DNA of 47,761 nucleotides from Streptococcus suis 10581 (GTDB lineage Bacteria; Bacillota; Bacilli; Lactobacillales; Streptococcaceae): the NCBI GenBank assembly GCA_000440235.1, contig ALKQ01000064.1:1-47761 (forward strand). The letters run 5' to 3'. The position numbers were made by a program, and so were the translations under genes. Positions 22,774 through 31,138 of the stretch are shown one piece after another. Every line of letters starts with the position of its first letter. Position 1 is the stretch's first letter. The notes under the pieces are model-generated. The model did not search any database, was not told where the DNA came from, and saw only the letters and a program-made list of their open reading frames with translations.

Positions 22774-24435
22774 ATGAGTAGCATAAAAATCATGGCTCTC
22801 GGAGGTGTACGTGAAAATGGAAAAAACCTGTACATTGCCGAAGTGAATGAACATATTTTTGTTTTGGATGCGGGGGCAAAGTATCCTGAGAATGAACAGT
22901 TAGGTGTGGATGTAGTCGTCCCTAATTTCGATTATTTGGAAGAAAATAAGCACCGTGTAGCAGGGGTCTTTTTATCTCACGGACATGCAGATGCTATCGG
23001 AGCGCTTCCTTATCTCTTGGAGAAAGTGAAAGTGCCAGTATTTGGTTCGCACTTGACGATCGAATTGGCTAAGCTACTTGTCAAGGGGAATAATGCTACT
23101 AAGAAATTTAATGATTTCCATGTTATCAATGCTGAAACTGAAATTGATTTCGGGGATTCAGTGGTATCTTTCTTTCAGACGACCCACTCTATTCCAGAGA
23201 GTTTAGGAATTGTCGTTAAGACGGATGAAGGAAATATTGTCTACACAGGTGACTTTAAGTTTGACCAGGCGGCAGATAAGTTTTATCGTACGGATTTTGG
23301 GCGATTGGCTGAAATCGGTAACGAAGGTGTGTTGGCCCTCTTGTCAGACTCAGCAAATGCAGATAGCAATGTTCAAGTAGCGAGCATGCATGAGGCTGGG
23401 GAGGAAATTCTGAATACGATTGCTGACTGTGACGGGCGAGTTATTGTGGCAGCAGTTGCCAGCAATATTGTACGTATTCAACAGATTTTTGATGCAGCAG
23501 AAGCAACTGGTCGTCGTGTCGTATTGACAGGACATGATGTGGAAAACATTGTCCGAACAGCGATTCAATTGAAAAAACTTCGTTTGGTCAGCGAACGCTT
23601 GTTGGTAAAACCAAAGGATATGAACAAGTATGAAGACCATGAATTGATTATTTTAGAAACTGGTCGTATGGGCGAGCCGTTAAATGGATTGCGTAAAATG
23701 TCTATCGGTAGACATCGCTATGTTGAAATCAAAGAAGGTGATCTAGTTTATATTGTTACCACTCCAAGTATTTCAAAAGAAGCGGTTGTTGCTCGTGTGG
23801 AGAATTTGATTTACAAGGCTGGTGGAACGGTCAAATCCATTACAAAAAAACTGCGCGTCTCTGGGCATGGGAATGCGCGTGATTTGCAGCTCATGCTCAA
23901 CATCATGAAGCCTAAATATCTTTTCCCAGTTCAAGGGGAGTATCGTCAATTGGATGCTCACGCTAAGGCTGCGCTTGAAATCGGTATGTATCCAGAAAAC
24001 ATTATCATCGTTAAGCGTGGGGATGTCATGGCTTTTGAAGAGGGGGATTTTGTCCATAGCGGAGCGGTTCCTGCTGGTGATGTCATGATTGACGGAAATG
24101 CCATGGGCGATGTTGGAAATATCGTCCTTCGTGACCGTAAAATCCTATCAGAAGACGGTATCTTTATCGTGGCTATCACTGTCAACCGCCGTGAGAAAAA
24201 AATCATTTCTAAAGCCAAGGTCAATACTCGTGGTTTTGTCTACGTGAAAAAGAGCAAGGACATCTTGCGTGAGGCATCAGAATTGGTGAATACAACGGTG
24301 GAAAATTACTTTACAAAGGATAGCTTTGACTGGGCAGAGCTTAAGAGTGCTGTTCGCGATGATTTAGCAAAATTCCTCTTTGACCAAACCAAACGTCGCC
24401 CAGCTATTTTACCGGTGATTATGGAAGTGAAATAG
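22774..24435 (+). CDS. rnjB: Ribonuclease J2 (RnjB)
   Basis: A 553-residue beta-CASP metallo-beta-lactamase RNase, partner of RNase J1 in 5'-3' mRNA decay and rRNA maturation. It has the N-terminal lactamase domain, a beta-CASP insert (about 200-350, VAAVASNIVRIQQIF) and a C-terminal domain ending RRPAILPVIMEVK. The metal motif reads SHGHADAIG, lacking the second His of the HxHxDH motif kept in RNase J1. This and the overall sequence identify it as the J2 paralogue, known to have a degenerate site. A long structured leader precedes it. Confidence 0.88.
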   Translation: MSSIKIMALGGVRENGKNLYIAEVNEHIFVLDAGAKYPENEQLGVDVVVPNFDYLEENKHRVAGVFLSHGHADAIGALPYLLEKVKVPVFGSHLTIELAKLLVKGNNATKKFNDFHVINAETEIDFGDSVVSFFQTTHSIPESLGIVVKTDEGNIVYTGDFKFDQAADKFYRTDFGRLAEIGNEGVLALLSDSANADSNVQVASMHEAGEEILNTIADCDGRVIVAAVASNIVRIQQIFDAAEATGRRVVLTGHDVENIVRTAIQLKKLRLVSERLLVKPKDMNKYEDHELIILETGRMGEPLNGLRKMSIGRHRYVEIKEGDLVYIVTTPSISKEAVVARVENLIYKAGGTVKSITKKLRVSGHGNARDLQLMLNIMKPKYLFPVQGEYRQLDAHAKAALEIGMYPENIIIVKRGDVMAFEEGDFVHSGAVPAGDVMIDGNAMGDVGNIVLRDRKILSEDGIFIVAITVNRREKKIISKAKVNTRGFVYVKKSKDILREASELVNTTVENYFTKDSFDWAELKSAVRDDLAKFLFDQTKRRPAILPVIMEVK

Positions 24436-24449
24436 AGTTTTATAAATGC

Positions 24450-24477
24450 AAAGAGCCGAGGGCAACTCAGGCTCTTT
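24450..24477 (+). terminator. Hairpin between rnjB and the esterase gene
   Basis: AAAGAGCC (24450-24457) pairs with GGCTCTTT (24470-24477), with inner GAG/CTC pairing. Only a short T run ends the stem and the next ribosome binding site is six bases on, so it may be a partial terminator or a processing hairpin. Confidence 0.55.
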
Positions 24478-24495
24478 ACCATAAGGAGAAGATTT

Positions 24496-25272
24496 ATGGC
24501 AATAATGAAAATTGAATACCACTCAGAAGCTCTAGATATGTCTAGACAGGTTACGGTTTTATATCCAGATTGTAATCGTGTGGAAAATCCTGATGACAAC
24601 GATATTCCTGTCCTATATCTTTTGCACGGTATGGGAGGCAATCAGGATTCCTGGATCAATCGGTCGACTATTGAACGCTTGGTTCGTTATACCAATCTTA
24701 TCGTGGTTATGGTCAATACAGATAAAGGCTGGTATACCAATACCACTTACGGTATGAATTACTTCGATGCCATTGCAGTAGAGTTGCCTCGAATTCTCAA
24801 ACGATTTTTCCCCAATATGTCTGACAAGCGGGAGAAGAATTTTATTGCTGGTTTGTCTATGGGTGGTTACGGGACCTTCAAGATTGCCATGATGACCAAT
24901 CATTTTTCTTACGCAGCTTCGCTTTCAGGCGCATTGTATTTTGATTTTGATAATCCAGCGGCAGCAGAATTGGGAAGTCCTTCGTATTGGCAAGGAGTAT
25001 TTGGTGACATTTCTGATAAACAGAATCCAAATAATTTGTTAGAAATTGCTAAACAATCCGATAAAAAGACCAAGTTTTATGCCTGGTGTGGTGAGGAGGA
25101 TTTTCTCTTTGAGGGGCATCAAAAAGCAGTTCGAGAGTTGGAAGAGCAGGGATTTGATATAGAGGCTAGTTATGGGCCAGGTAAACATGAGTGGTATTAC
25201 TGGAATCAGCAGATTGAGAAAGTATTGGCTTGGTTGCCAATTGATTTCAAATTGGAAGAAAGACTGTCCTAG
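24496..25272 (+). CDS. estA: Putative esterase (EstA/tributyrin-esterase type)
   Basis: A 258-residue alpha/beta hydrolase of the PF00756 esterase family. The nucleophile elbow is GLSMGG (about residues 123-128), the oxyanion-region motif is [14 protein letters not shown], and the catalytic Asp/His are likely in EEDFLFEGH and [10 protein letters not shown]. Pneumococcal EstA, which follows the RNase J2 gene in that genome as I recall, hydrolyses short-chain esters and deacetylates sugars. AAGGAG precedes the ATG. Cytosolic; no signal peptide. Confidence 0.85.
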   Translation: MAIMKIEYHSEALDMSRQVTVLYPDCNRVENPDDNDIPVLYLLHGMGGNQDSWINRSTIERLVRYTNLIVVMVNTDKGWYTNTTYGMNYFDAIAVELPRILKRFFPNMSDKREKNFIAGLSMGGYGTFKIAMMTNHFSYAASLSGALYFDFDNPAAAELGSPSYWQGVFGDISDKQNPNNLLEIAKQSDKKTKFYAWCGEEDFLFEGHQKAVRELEEQGFDIEASYGPGKHEWYYWNQQIEKVLAWLPIDFKLEERLS

Positions 25273-25337
25273 TTTTTAAGAAAAGTTTCAGAGATTACGG
25301 CTATACTAAAACCTATTTCTAGAAAGAGGTATAGTCT

Positions 25338-26182
25338 ATGAAACTTATTGGAAATATTCTGCGGTGGATTTGGCGGACATTTTGGGGTCTGATTTGGTTA
25401 TCAATGGTGTTGGCTTGTGGTCTAGGTCTATTATTCTATTTTCAACAGGAAACAGCGCCTCAGATGTTACAAACTCTAGCTCAAGAAGTGCAAATGATGG
25501 TCAAAGGACAGTCTGAAGTGACGATTGAAGAAGGTGTTAATACCATTAAGCACCTGACGACTGATACGGTCAATACAGCTGATCATGGTCGATGGGAAAG
25601 CAATACTGCGACTGTTTACATTGAAACCCAGAATCCAACATTTGTAGTTGCCTATGAAACAGCCATTGCAAATTGGAATGCGACAGGGGTATTTACTTTT
25701 GTGGTGACAAGTGATCCAAATCAGGCTGATATTATTGCTACTGAGATGAATGATGGAAATACCCAGGCAGCAGGCGAGGCCAATTCAACGACTAATTTAT
25801 TGACGAATTATTATAGCTCGGTAACGGTGCGTCTGAATAGTTTTTATTTATTAAACGACCAATATGGTTATGATGAGGCTGGGCAAAAAGCCCAGGACCA
25901 CTACTCAGAGTTCGTGTCAACATCTCAGCGCAGTGGTTGATTGGCAGATTTGTTCGTGTTTCATACTCCAAATCTGACCTAATCAACTGTGCGGGGGTGG
26001 GAAGACGAACTCTTTCTAGACTGGTCGAGTTCTTTCCCACTCCCACAGCTGAGCATGAATTGGGCCATGCTATTGGCCTAGATCATGAGGATAGTCAAAC
26101 ATCTGTCATGGAGTCAGCAGGTTCTAATCATGGTATCCAGCAAGCAGATATTGATGCGGTCCTTGCCTTGTATTCAGAATAG
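25338..26182 (+). pseudogene. Matrixin-like zinc metalloprotease interrupted by a repeat
   Basis: The first part (from 25338) has an N-terminal membrane helix (residues about 13-34) and a secreted domain with VAYETAIANWNATGVFTFVVTSD and VRLNSFYLLNDQYGYDE. It then runs into a dispersed repeat (25875-26044) and stops at 25940. The zinc-binding motif HELGHAIGLDH and the Met-turn SVM resume in another frame right after the repeat (from about 26046) and continue to 26182. Without the insert this would be an M10-like membrane-anchored metalloprotease of about 220 residues. The active site is now separated from the N-terminus. Confidence 0.82.
25875..26044 (+). repeat. Dispersed small repeat, copy B (inserted in the protease gene)
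   Basis: A 170-bp unit starting GAGGCTGGGCAAAAAGCCC and ending TTCTTTCCCACTCCC. It is closely similar to 42186-42471, which carries two additional internal stretches, and its last 27 bases equal positions 1-27. Imperfect terminal inverted similarity (GAGGCTGGGCAAAAA / GGGAGTGGGAAAGAA) and an internal CCACT..AGTGG stem are visible. There is no ORF. It behaves like a MITE-type element. Confidence 0.8.
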
Positions 26183-26192
26183 AAGGGAAAAT

Positions 26193-26558
26193 ATGTTTCG
26201 AACAATTACAAACACAATAAAACGTTATCCTGAGCAAGCTCTGCTCTTTCTCTATAATGCTGGAATTTTTGCATGGATGCAGTCTACCAGTCATTCGATT
26301 ATGGAACAAATCGGTATAGATAGCAACTGGTTTGATAAAATCCCTGAACCTATCAAGGCCTGGACAGGTGCCAGTCTAGAGAGTATGCAAACCTTACTCA
26401 ATTCTTCCGCTTGGGGATGGCTGATTGTATCTATGATATTGATGTTGGTCATCCGCTTTGTTAAGGGCTTGATCAAGTTTGTCGTCATGCTGATTATTAT
26501 CGGCGGTGGTCTTTATCTGCTCTGGCAGAATAAGGAATTGCTTAGCGGTTTGGTCTAA
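26193..26558 (+). CDS. Small membrane protein, unknown function
   Basis: A 121-residue protein starting MFRTITNTIKRYPEQALLFL, with two hydrophobic helices near the C-terminus (about residues 70-86 and 90-112, GWLIVSMILMLVIRFV and FVVMLIIIGGGLYLLW). GAAGGGA lies upstream of the ATG at 26193; an in-frame start at 26085 would overlap the protease gene and is rejected. It follows the protease gene by ten bases. I do not recognise a family. Confidence 0.65.
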   Translation: MFRTITNTIKRYPEQALLFLYNAGIFAWMQSTSHSIMEQIGIDSNWFDKIPEPIKAWTGASLESMQTLLNSSAWGWLIVSMILMLVIRFVKGLIKFVVMLIIIGGGLYLLWQNKELLSGLV

Positions 26559-26643
26559 ATATTTTTTGAGAAGGACAGTGACGGTAAAGTCGCTGTTTTT
26601 TGCTGAAATCAGAAAAAGGATTCCGCTCTGTTACCCTAATTTA

Positions 26644-26652
26644 TGGTACAAT
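26644..26652 (+). promoter_or_regulatory. Extended -10 promoter at the ABC-F start codon
   Basis: TGGTACAAT is an extended -10 (TGN plus TACAAT at 26647-26652) six bases upstream of the ATG at 26659. The predicted start point coincides with the ATG, and no Shine-Dalgarno is present. The -35 region is weak. Confidence 0.55.
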
Positions 26653-26658
26653 ATTTTT

Positions 26659-28557
26659 ATGATTATTCTAAGTGGAAACAAGATTGAACGCTCATTTGCG
26701 GGCGAAGTTTTATTTAACAATATCAACATTCAAGTGGATGAGCGGGATCGGATTGCCCTTGTCGGAAAAAATGGGGCTGGCAAGTCTACTCTGCTCAAAA
26801 TCCTTGTCGGAGAAGAAACAGCGACCAGCGGTGATATTTCAACCAAGCGTGATTTGTCCCTTTCTTACCTGGCACAGGACAGCCGTTTTGAGTCGGAAAA
26901 TACAATTTATGATGAAATGCTCCATGTCTTTGATGATCTGCGGATGACGGAGAAACGCCTACGGTCTATGGAAGAGCAAATGGGTAGCTTGTCTGGTAGT
27001 CAACTCGACCAGCTCATGAAGACCTATGATAGTCTGTCGGAGGAATTTCGTCTGGCAGGTGGATTTAGCTATGAGGCGGATATTCGTGCCATTTTGAATG
27101 GTTTTAAGTTTGACCAGACCATGTGGGACATGAAGATCTCTGCGCTTTCTGGGGGCCAGAATACTCGTCTTGCACTGGCAAAAATGTTGCTTGAAAGCCC
27201 AGAATTATTGGTGCTGGATGAGCCAACCAACCACCTGGACATTGAAACCATTGCTTGGCTGGAAAACTACCTAGTGCATTACAAGGGAGCCTTGATTATC
27301 GTCAGTCATGACCGCTATTTCTTGGACAAGGTGGCGACACTGACACTGGACTTGACCAAGCATTCCTTGGATCGCTATGTGGGCAATTATTCTCAGTTTG
27401 TCGAGCTCAAAGAGCAGAAGTTGCAAACGGAGTTGCAGAACTATGAAAAGCAGCAGAAGGAAATTGCCAAGTTAGAAGACTTTGTTCAGAAAAATATCGT
27501 CCGTGCTTCGACCACCAAGCGTGCTCAGGCTAGACGCAAGCAGTTGGAAAAGATGGAGCGACTGGACAAGCCAACAACTGGTCAGAAGTCAGCTAATATG
27601 ACCTTCCAGTCGGATAAGACTTCTGGCAATATCGTCTTGACAGTGGAAAATGCTGCGGTGGGTTACGATGGAAACATTCTTTCCCAGCCTATTTCTATTG
27701 ACCAACGGAAACTAGATGCCATTGCCATAGTCGGCCCGAATGGAATCGGAAAAACAACCCTGCTCAAGTCCATCATCGGAGCTCTGCCATTTATCAAAGG
27801 GGAAGCCAAGCTAGGTGCTAACGTGGAAGTGGGCTACTACGATCAGACCCAGTCGGCCCTGACGCCTTCCAACACCGTCTTGGAGGAGCTCTGGTCAGCC
27901 TTTCCGACCACACCTGAAGTGGAAATCCGCAACCGCCTGGGAGCCTTTCTCTTCTCTGGTGACGATGTCAAAAAGTCCGTTTCCATGCTGTCGGGTGGGG
28001 AAAAAGCCCGCCTGCTCCTTGCTAAGCTGTCCATGGAAAACAACAACTTCCTCATCCTTGACGAGCCGACCAATCACCTGGACATCGACAGCAAGGAGGT
28101 CCTGGAAAATGCCCTCATCGACTTTGACGGCACCCTGCTCTTTGTCAGCCACGACCGCTATTTCATCAACCGCGTCGCCACCAAGGTCCTGGAAATCTCG
28201 GGAACTGGCTCCACGCTCTACTTGGGCGACTATGACTATTATCTGGAGAAAAAGGCAGAGCAGGAAGCAGAAGCCCAGCCTGACCAGCTAGAAAGTACCA
28301 GCCAATCAGCCGGAGCCATGGACTACCAAGCCCAAAAGGAAAACCAAAAAGAGCAACGCAAACTAGCTCGCCGCATCGAGCAAATCGAGGCAGAAATCGA
28401 GACCATCGAAAACCGCCTGAGCGAACTCAACCAAGCCATGCTAGAAACCAACGACATCGGTCAGCTAACCGATTACCAGAAAGAAATCGACCAAGTGACC
28501 AGCCAGCAAGAAAGCCTCATGGAAGAATGGGAAGCATTATCTGAGCAGATGGGCTAG
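26659..28557 (+). CDS. ABC-F family ATPase (YdiF/Uup type)
   Basis: A 632-residue soluble protein with two ABC domains and no membrane segment. Walker A motifs are GKNGAGKST and GPNGIGKTT; signatures LSGGQN and LSGGEK; Walker B motifs VLDEPTNHLD and ILDEPTNHLD. Between them is the inter-domain linker with basic QKNIVRASTTKRAQARRKQ, and a C-terminal coiled coil (about 555-632) occurs as in YdiF/Uup. ABC-F proteins act on ribosomes, relieving stalls or antibiotic inhibition; the exact role here is unknown. The message appears leaderless. Confidence 0.9.
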   Translation: MIILSGNKIERSFAGEVLFNNINIQVDERDRIALVGKNGAGKSTLLKILVGEETATSGDISTKRDLSLSYLAQDSRFESENTIYDEMLHVFDDLRMTEKRLRSMEEQMGSLSGSQLDQLMKTYDSLSEEFRLAGGFSYEADIRAILNGFKFDQTMWDMKISALSGGQNTRLALAKMLLESPELLVLDEPTNHLDIETIAWLENYLVHYKGALIIVSHDRYFLDKVATLTLDLTKHSLDRYVGNYSQFVELKEQKLQTELQNYEKQQKEIAKLEDFVQKNIVRASTTKRAQARRKQLEKMERLDKPTTGQKSANMTFQSDKTSGNIVLTVENAAVGYDGNILSQPISIDQRKLDAIAIVGPNGIGKTTLLKSIIGALPFIKGEAKLGANVEVGYYDQTQSALTPSNTVLEELWSAFPTTPEVEIRNRLGAFLFSGDDVKKSVSMLSGGEKARLLLAKLSMENNNFLILDEPTNHLDIDSKEVLENALIDFDGTLLFVSHDRYFINRVATKVLEISGTGSTLYLGDYDYYLEKKAEQEAEAQPDQLESTSQSAGAMDYQAQKENQKEQRKLARRIEQIEAEIETIENRLSELNQAMLETNDIGQLTDYQKEIDQVTSQQESLMEEWEALSEQMG

Positions 28558-28706
28558 GTTGACAGGGAGTTGACAAGAGGGTCAAACTCTTGATAGAACA
28601 GGCTTGCAAGCCAGTCTTGCGGAGTTAGCAAGACCACCTTTCGCTAAAAAAGTCCAGAGCAAGCCAGTCTTTCTTGGCAAACATCGACCGATAAGCTAAG
28701 ATAAAG

Positions 28707-28731
28707 TCAGGACCTGCCAGACAGGTTCTGA
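28707..28731 (+). promoter_or_regulatory. Hairpin adjoining the ribosome binding site of the XRE gene
   Basis: TCAGGACCTG (28707-28716) pairs fully (one G-U) with CAGGTTCTGA (28722-28731) around a 5-base loop. It is directly followed by AAAGGAG (28732-28738) and the ATG at 28744. A second hairpin GTCTTGC/GCAAGAC lies at about 28613-28634. It could act as a weak terminator for the ABC-F message or influence translation. The rest of the 186-bp gap shows nothing else. Confidence 0.5.
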
Positions 28732-28743
28732 AAAGGAGAAGAA

Positions 28744-29220
28744 ATGAACTTTGGACAACAAATCAAAGACTTACGTAAGAAGGAAGGTTTGACCCAGGAG
28801 CAGTTTGCACTCAAACTCAATGTGACCAGGCAGGCCGTTTCCAACTGGGAAAATGACAAAAACCTACCTGATTTGGAGCTCTTAATTCTCATGTCCTCTG
28901 TCTTTTCGATCTCCTTAGATCACCTTATCTTAGGAGGAACTGACATGAACAACATGACAGAAAAACTTGTAAAAGACGGTCGTGAAGGCCGCCGTACCCA
29001 GATGCACCTGACTATTACCATTATCGGTAGTTTTCTCATGCTTCTCGGCTTTGTCTGCTTTGTCATCAAGGCAAACTCGGTCGAGTATATTGATGCCAAG
29101 GGCATTCTGCATGAAAACTTTTATCTCATTCCAGTCGGCTACTTGCTGGTCTTTACAGGAGCCATTGCCACGCTCCTATCAGGACTAGCCCTGTATCGCT
29201 TTAGAAAAGAACACAAATAA
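28744..29220 (+). CDS. XRE-family regulator with membrane-bound C-terminus
   Basis: A 158-residue protein. Residues 1-60 are a Cro/C1-type helix-turn-helix (IKDLRKKEGLTQEQFALKLNVTRQAVSNWENDKNLPD). After a linker come two hydrophobic helices (about 98-118 and 132-152) with GILHENFYLIPVGYLLVFTG between, resembling DUF3955. Such membrane-tethered regulators may sense envelope stress, but the target is unknown. The next gene starts one base after its stop, so it is co-transcribed with rlmA. Confidence 0.82.
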   Translation: MNFGQQIKDLRKKEGLTQEQFALKLNVTRQAVSNWENDKNLPDLELLILMSSVFSISLDHLILGGTDMNNMTEKLVKDGREGRRTQMHLTITIIGSFLMLLGFVCFVIKANSVEYIDAKGILHENFYLIPVGYLLVFTGAIATLLSGLALYRFRKEHK

Positions 29221-29221
29221 C

Positions 29222-30049
29222 ATGACCAAACACCAACGTTTTGCTAATAGCGACCAATTTTTCGCCTGTCCACATTGTGGGCAGGCTCTTGGTCTTGACC
29301 AGAGCAGTCTTCGCTGCCCCAACCGCCACACTTTTGACATCGCCAAGCAGGGCTATGTCAACCTAGCACCCCAGGTCAAGCAGTCTGCCAACTACCACAA
29401 GTCTAGCTTTGAGAACCGCCAGGCCTTTTTAGAGGCGGGCTATTACGATCATCTCTATGAGGCTTTGGAGGGAAAAATAGCAGAGCTGGGCTTGCGGTCT
29501 GTCTTGGACATCGGTTGTGGGGAGGGCTTTTATTCCCGTAAGTTAGCCGAGAAAATGGACTTGGACATTCTTGCTTTTGATATTTCCAAGGATTCCATTC
29601 TCCTAGCAGCCAAATCTGACAGGACCAAGTCGGTCAAATGGTTTGTCGGTGACTTGACCAAGTTGCCCATTCAAGACCAGACCATTGACGGCATCTTGGA
29701 CATCTTCTCCCCAGCCAATTATCAGGAATTTGCCAGAGTGCTGAAAGCTGGTGGGGCTATTCTCAAATTGGTCCCAGGTCCAAATCACCTCAAGGAGCTC
29801 CGCCATTTAGCTAAAGACCAACTCCGCAAGGAATCCTATGATAACCAGGATATCGTGGACCATTTCAAGTCTTACGTGGGGCAGGTGGAGCAAGTGCTGG
29901 TTAGTCGGACCTTGCCGATTAGCCTAGAATATGCCCAAGTCTTGGCAGACATGACGCCCCTCTTTTTCCAAGTGGACCAGTCCAAGCTGGACTTGAGTCA
30001 GTTGACCGAGATTACGATTGAGGGATTGCTCTTGATTGGAACTATATAA
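29222..30049 (+). CDS. rlmA: 23S rRNA (guanine748-N1)-methyltransferase, RlmA(II)
   Basis: A 275-residue methyltransferase. The N-terminal zinc finger is FFACPHCG..LRCPNRHTF (about residues 14-40), followed by KQGYVNLAP and the SAM-binding Rossmann motif VLDIGCGEGFYS (about 93-104). Gram-positive RlmA(II) methylates G748 in 23S helix 35 and affects telithromycin and tylosin binding. The zinc-finger layout and length match RlmA(II) rather than the G745 enzyme of enterics, by host group. It is coupled to the XRE regulator gene. Confidence 0.9.
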   Translation: MTKHQRFANSDQFFACPHCGQALGLDQSSLRCPNRHTFDIAKQGYVNLAPQVKQSANYHKSSFENRQAFLEAGYYDHLYEALEGKIAELGLRSVLDIGCGEGFYSRKLAEKMDLDILAFDISKDSILLAAKSDRTKSVKWFVGDLTKLPIQDQTIDGILDIFSPANYQEFARVLKAGGAILKLVPGPNHLKELRHLAKDQLRKESYDNQDIVDHFKSYVGQVEQVLVSRTLPISLEYAQVLADMTPLFFQVDQSKLDLSQLTEITIEGLLLIGTI

Positions 30050-30055
30050 AAAATG

Positions 30056-30087
30056 AAACCGCCTCTGGATATCAGAAGCGGTTTTGC
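30056..30087 (+). terminator. rlmA terminator
   Basis: AAACCGC (30056-30062) pairs with GCGGTTT (30078-30084), with inner TCTG/CAGA pairing, followed by T-rich sequence. Confidence 0.85.
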
Positions 30088-30097
30088 TTTATTTCTC

Positions 30098-30359
30098 ATA
30101 CTCTTCGAAAATCAAAGTCAGACGTTGTTGACTTGATTTGATGAGTGGAAAGCTCCAGCGGAGGTTTCCAGCCTGTCACTTGACAATAATAAAGTGACAG
30201 AGTTCTATCTGCACCATATAGACACGAACGATGTTCGCTTTATTTCCAACCACCAAAGGTTCCCCAAACCTTTTGTAGCGAACTTCGTTCGCTTTATTTC
30301 CAAGCACCAAAGGTTCCCCAAACCTTTGGTGCTAGTCTGATTCTGATTTTCATTGAGAC
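30098..30359. repeat. BOX-like repeat with 54-bp internal duplication
   Basis: Ends are ATACTCTTCGAAAATCAAAG (30098) and the complement of TCTGATTTTCATTGAGACT (to 30359), which are inverted relatives and match pneumococcal BOX ends as I recall them. Inside are CTGTCACTT/AAGTGACAG and two tandem 54-bp units (30233-30286, 30287-30340), each with a CCAAAGGTTCCCCAAACCTTT hairpin core. The right end overlaps the last codons and stop of gatD. The 300-bp gap holds nothing else. Confidence 0.75.
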
Positions 30360-31138
30360 TCAAACTCTGCCTTGCTTTTCACATCGCCATATTCTTCAGC
30401 GACTTCTTTACTGAGGATGTCAGCGTAGCTGGCAAGTTGGATGTCTTGTCCGTATTTTTTACGGAGGGCAGTTGTGACCAGGCGGTAGGCCAGGTTGGCA
30501 TTGCGGGACAGGATTGGTCCGTGGAAGTAGCTGCCGAAGGTGTTTTTGTAGTGCAGGCCTTCGCCACCGTCTTCCTTGTTATTGCCATTACCATAGACCA
30601 CCTTGCCTAGCGGTTTTTGGTTGTCAGCTAGGAAGGTACGCCCTTGGTGGTTTTCGAAACCGTAGTAGGTTTCGTTGAACTCCTCATTGTGAATTTTGAT
30701 GTCACCGATATAGCGGTTATTGGTCTGGTTGAGGGTGTAGTGGCCCATGATACCCAGCCCATCAATCTTGCGGCCGCTTGCTTCAATATAATATTGACCG
30801 AGCAACTGGAAGCCACCGCAGATAGCCAGCATGACACCATCGTTTTCGATAAAGTCTGCTAGGCTGTCTTTTTTAGTCGGTAAATCTTTTGCAAGAATGG
30901 ATTGTTCATAGTCCTGACCGCCACCGAAAAAGGCGATGTCGTAGAAATCCTTGTCAAACTCATCTGTCAGAGAAACAATATCGACTTGAACACAAGCCCC
31001 CAGCTTTTCAGCCACATACTTGAGCATGAGGATATTGCCATTGTCCCCGTAGGTGTTCATCAAATCACCGTAGAGGTGGGCGATGTGGAGATCGTAAGTG
31101 TAGTCTTTTTCAGGACTTTTTAATGATGTATAAACCAT
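30350..31138 (-). CDS. gatD: Lipid II isoglutaminyl synthase, glutaminase subunit GatD
   Basis: A 262-residue class I glutamine amidotransferase of the CobB/CobQ type. GatD hydrolyses glutamine and passes ammonia to MurT, which amidates D-Glu of the lipid II stem peptide to D-iso-Gln. [16 protein letters not shown] is near residue 20, the nucleophile elbow [10 protein letters not shown] near 105, and the His region near GYFENHQG/FHGPIL. The ATG overlaps the murT stop (TAATG), so translation is coupled. The C-terminal codons lie in the end of a BOX-like repeat. Confidence 0.93.
   Translation of the reverse strand: MVYTSLKSPEKDYTYDLHIAHLYGDLMNTYGDNGNILMLKYVAEKLGACVQVDIVSLTDEFDKDFYDIAFFGGGQDYEQSILAKDLPTKKDSLADFIENDGVMLAICGGFQLLGQYYIEASGRKIDGLGIMGHYTLNQTNNRYIGDIKIHNEEFNETYYGFENHQGRTFLADNQKPLGKVVYGNGNNKEDGGEGLHYKNTFGSYFHGPILSRNANLAYRLVTTALRKKYGQDIQLASYADILSKEVAEEYGDVKSKAEFESQ

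Noticed and set aside
25937..26182. Second half of the protease as an independent gene
   Set aside because: Its first 36 codons are repeat sequence, there is no ribosome binding site, and the zinc motif clearly continues the upstream protease.
30233..30340. Two 54-bp direct repeats as a CRISPR array
   Set aside because: Only two adjacent units without unique spacers, inside a BOX-like element, and no cas genes nearby.
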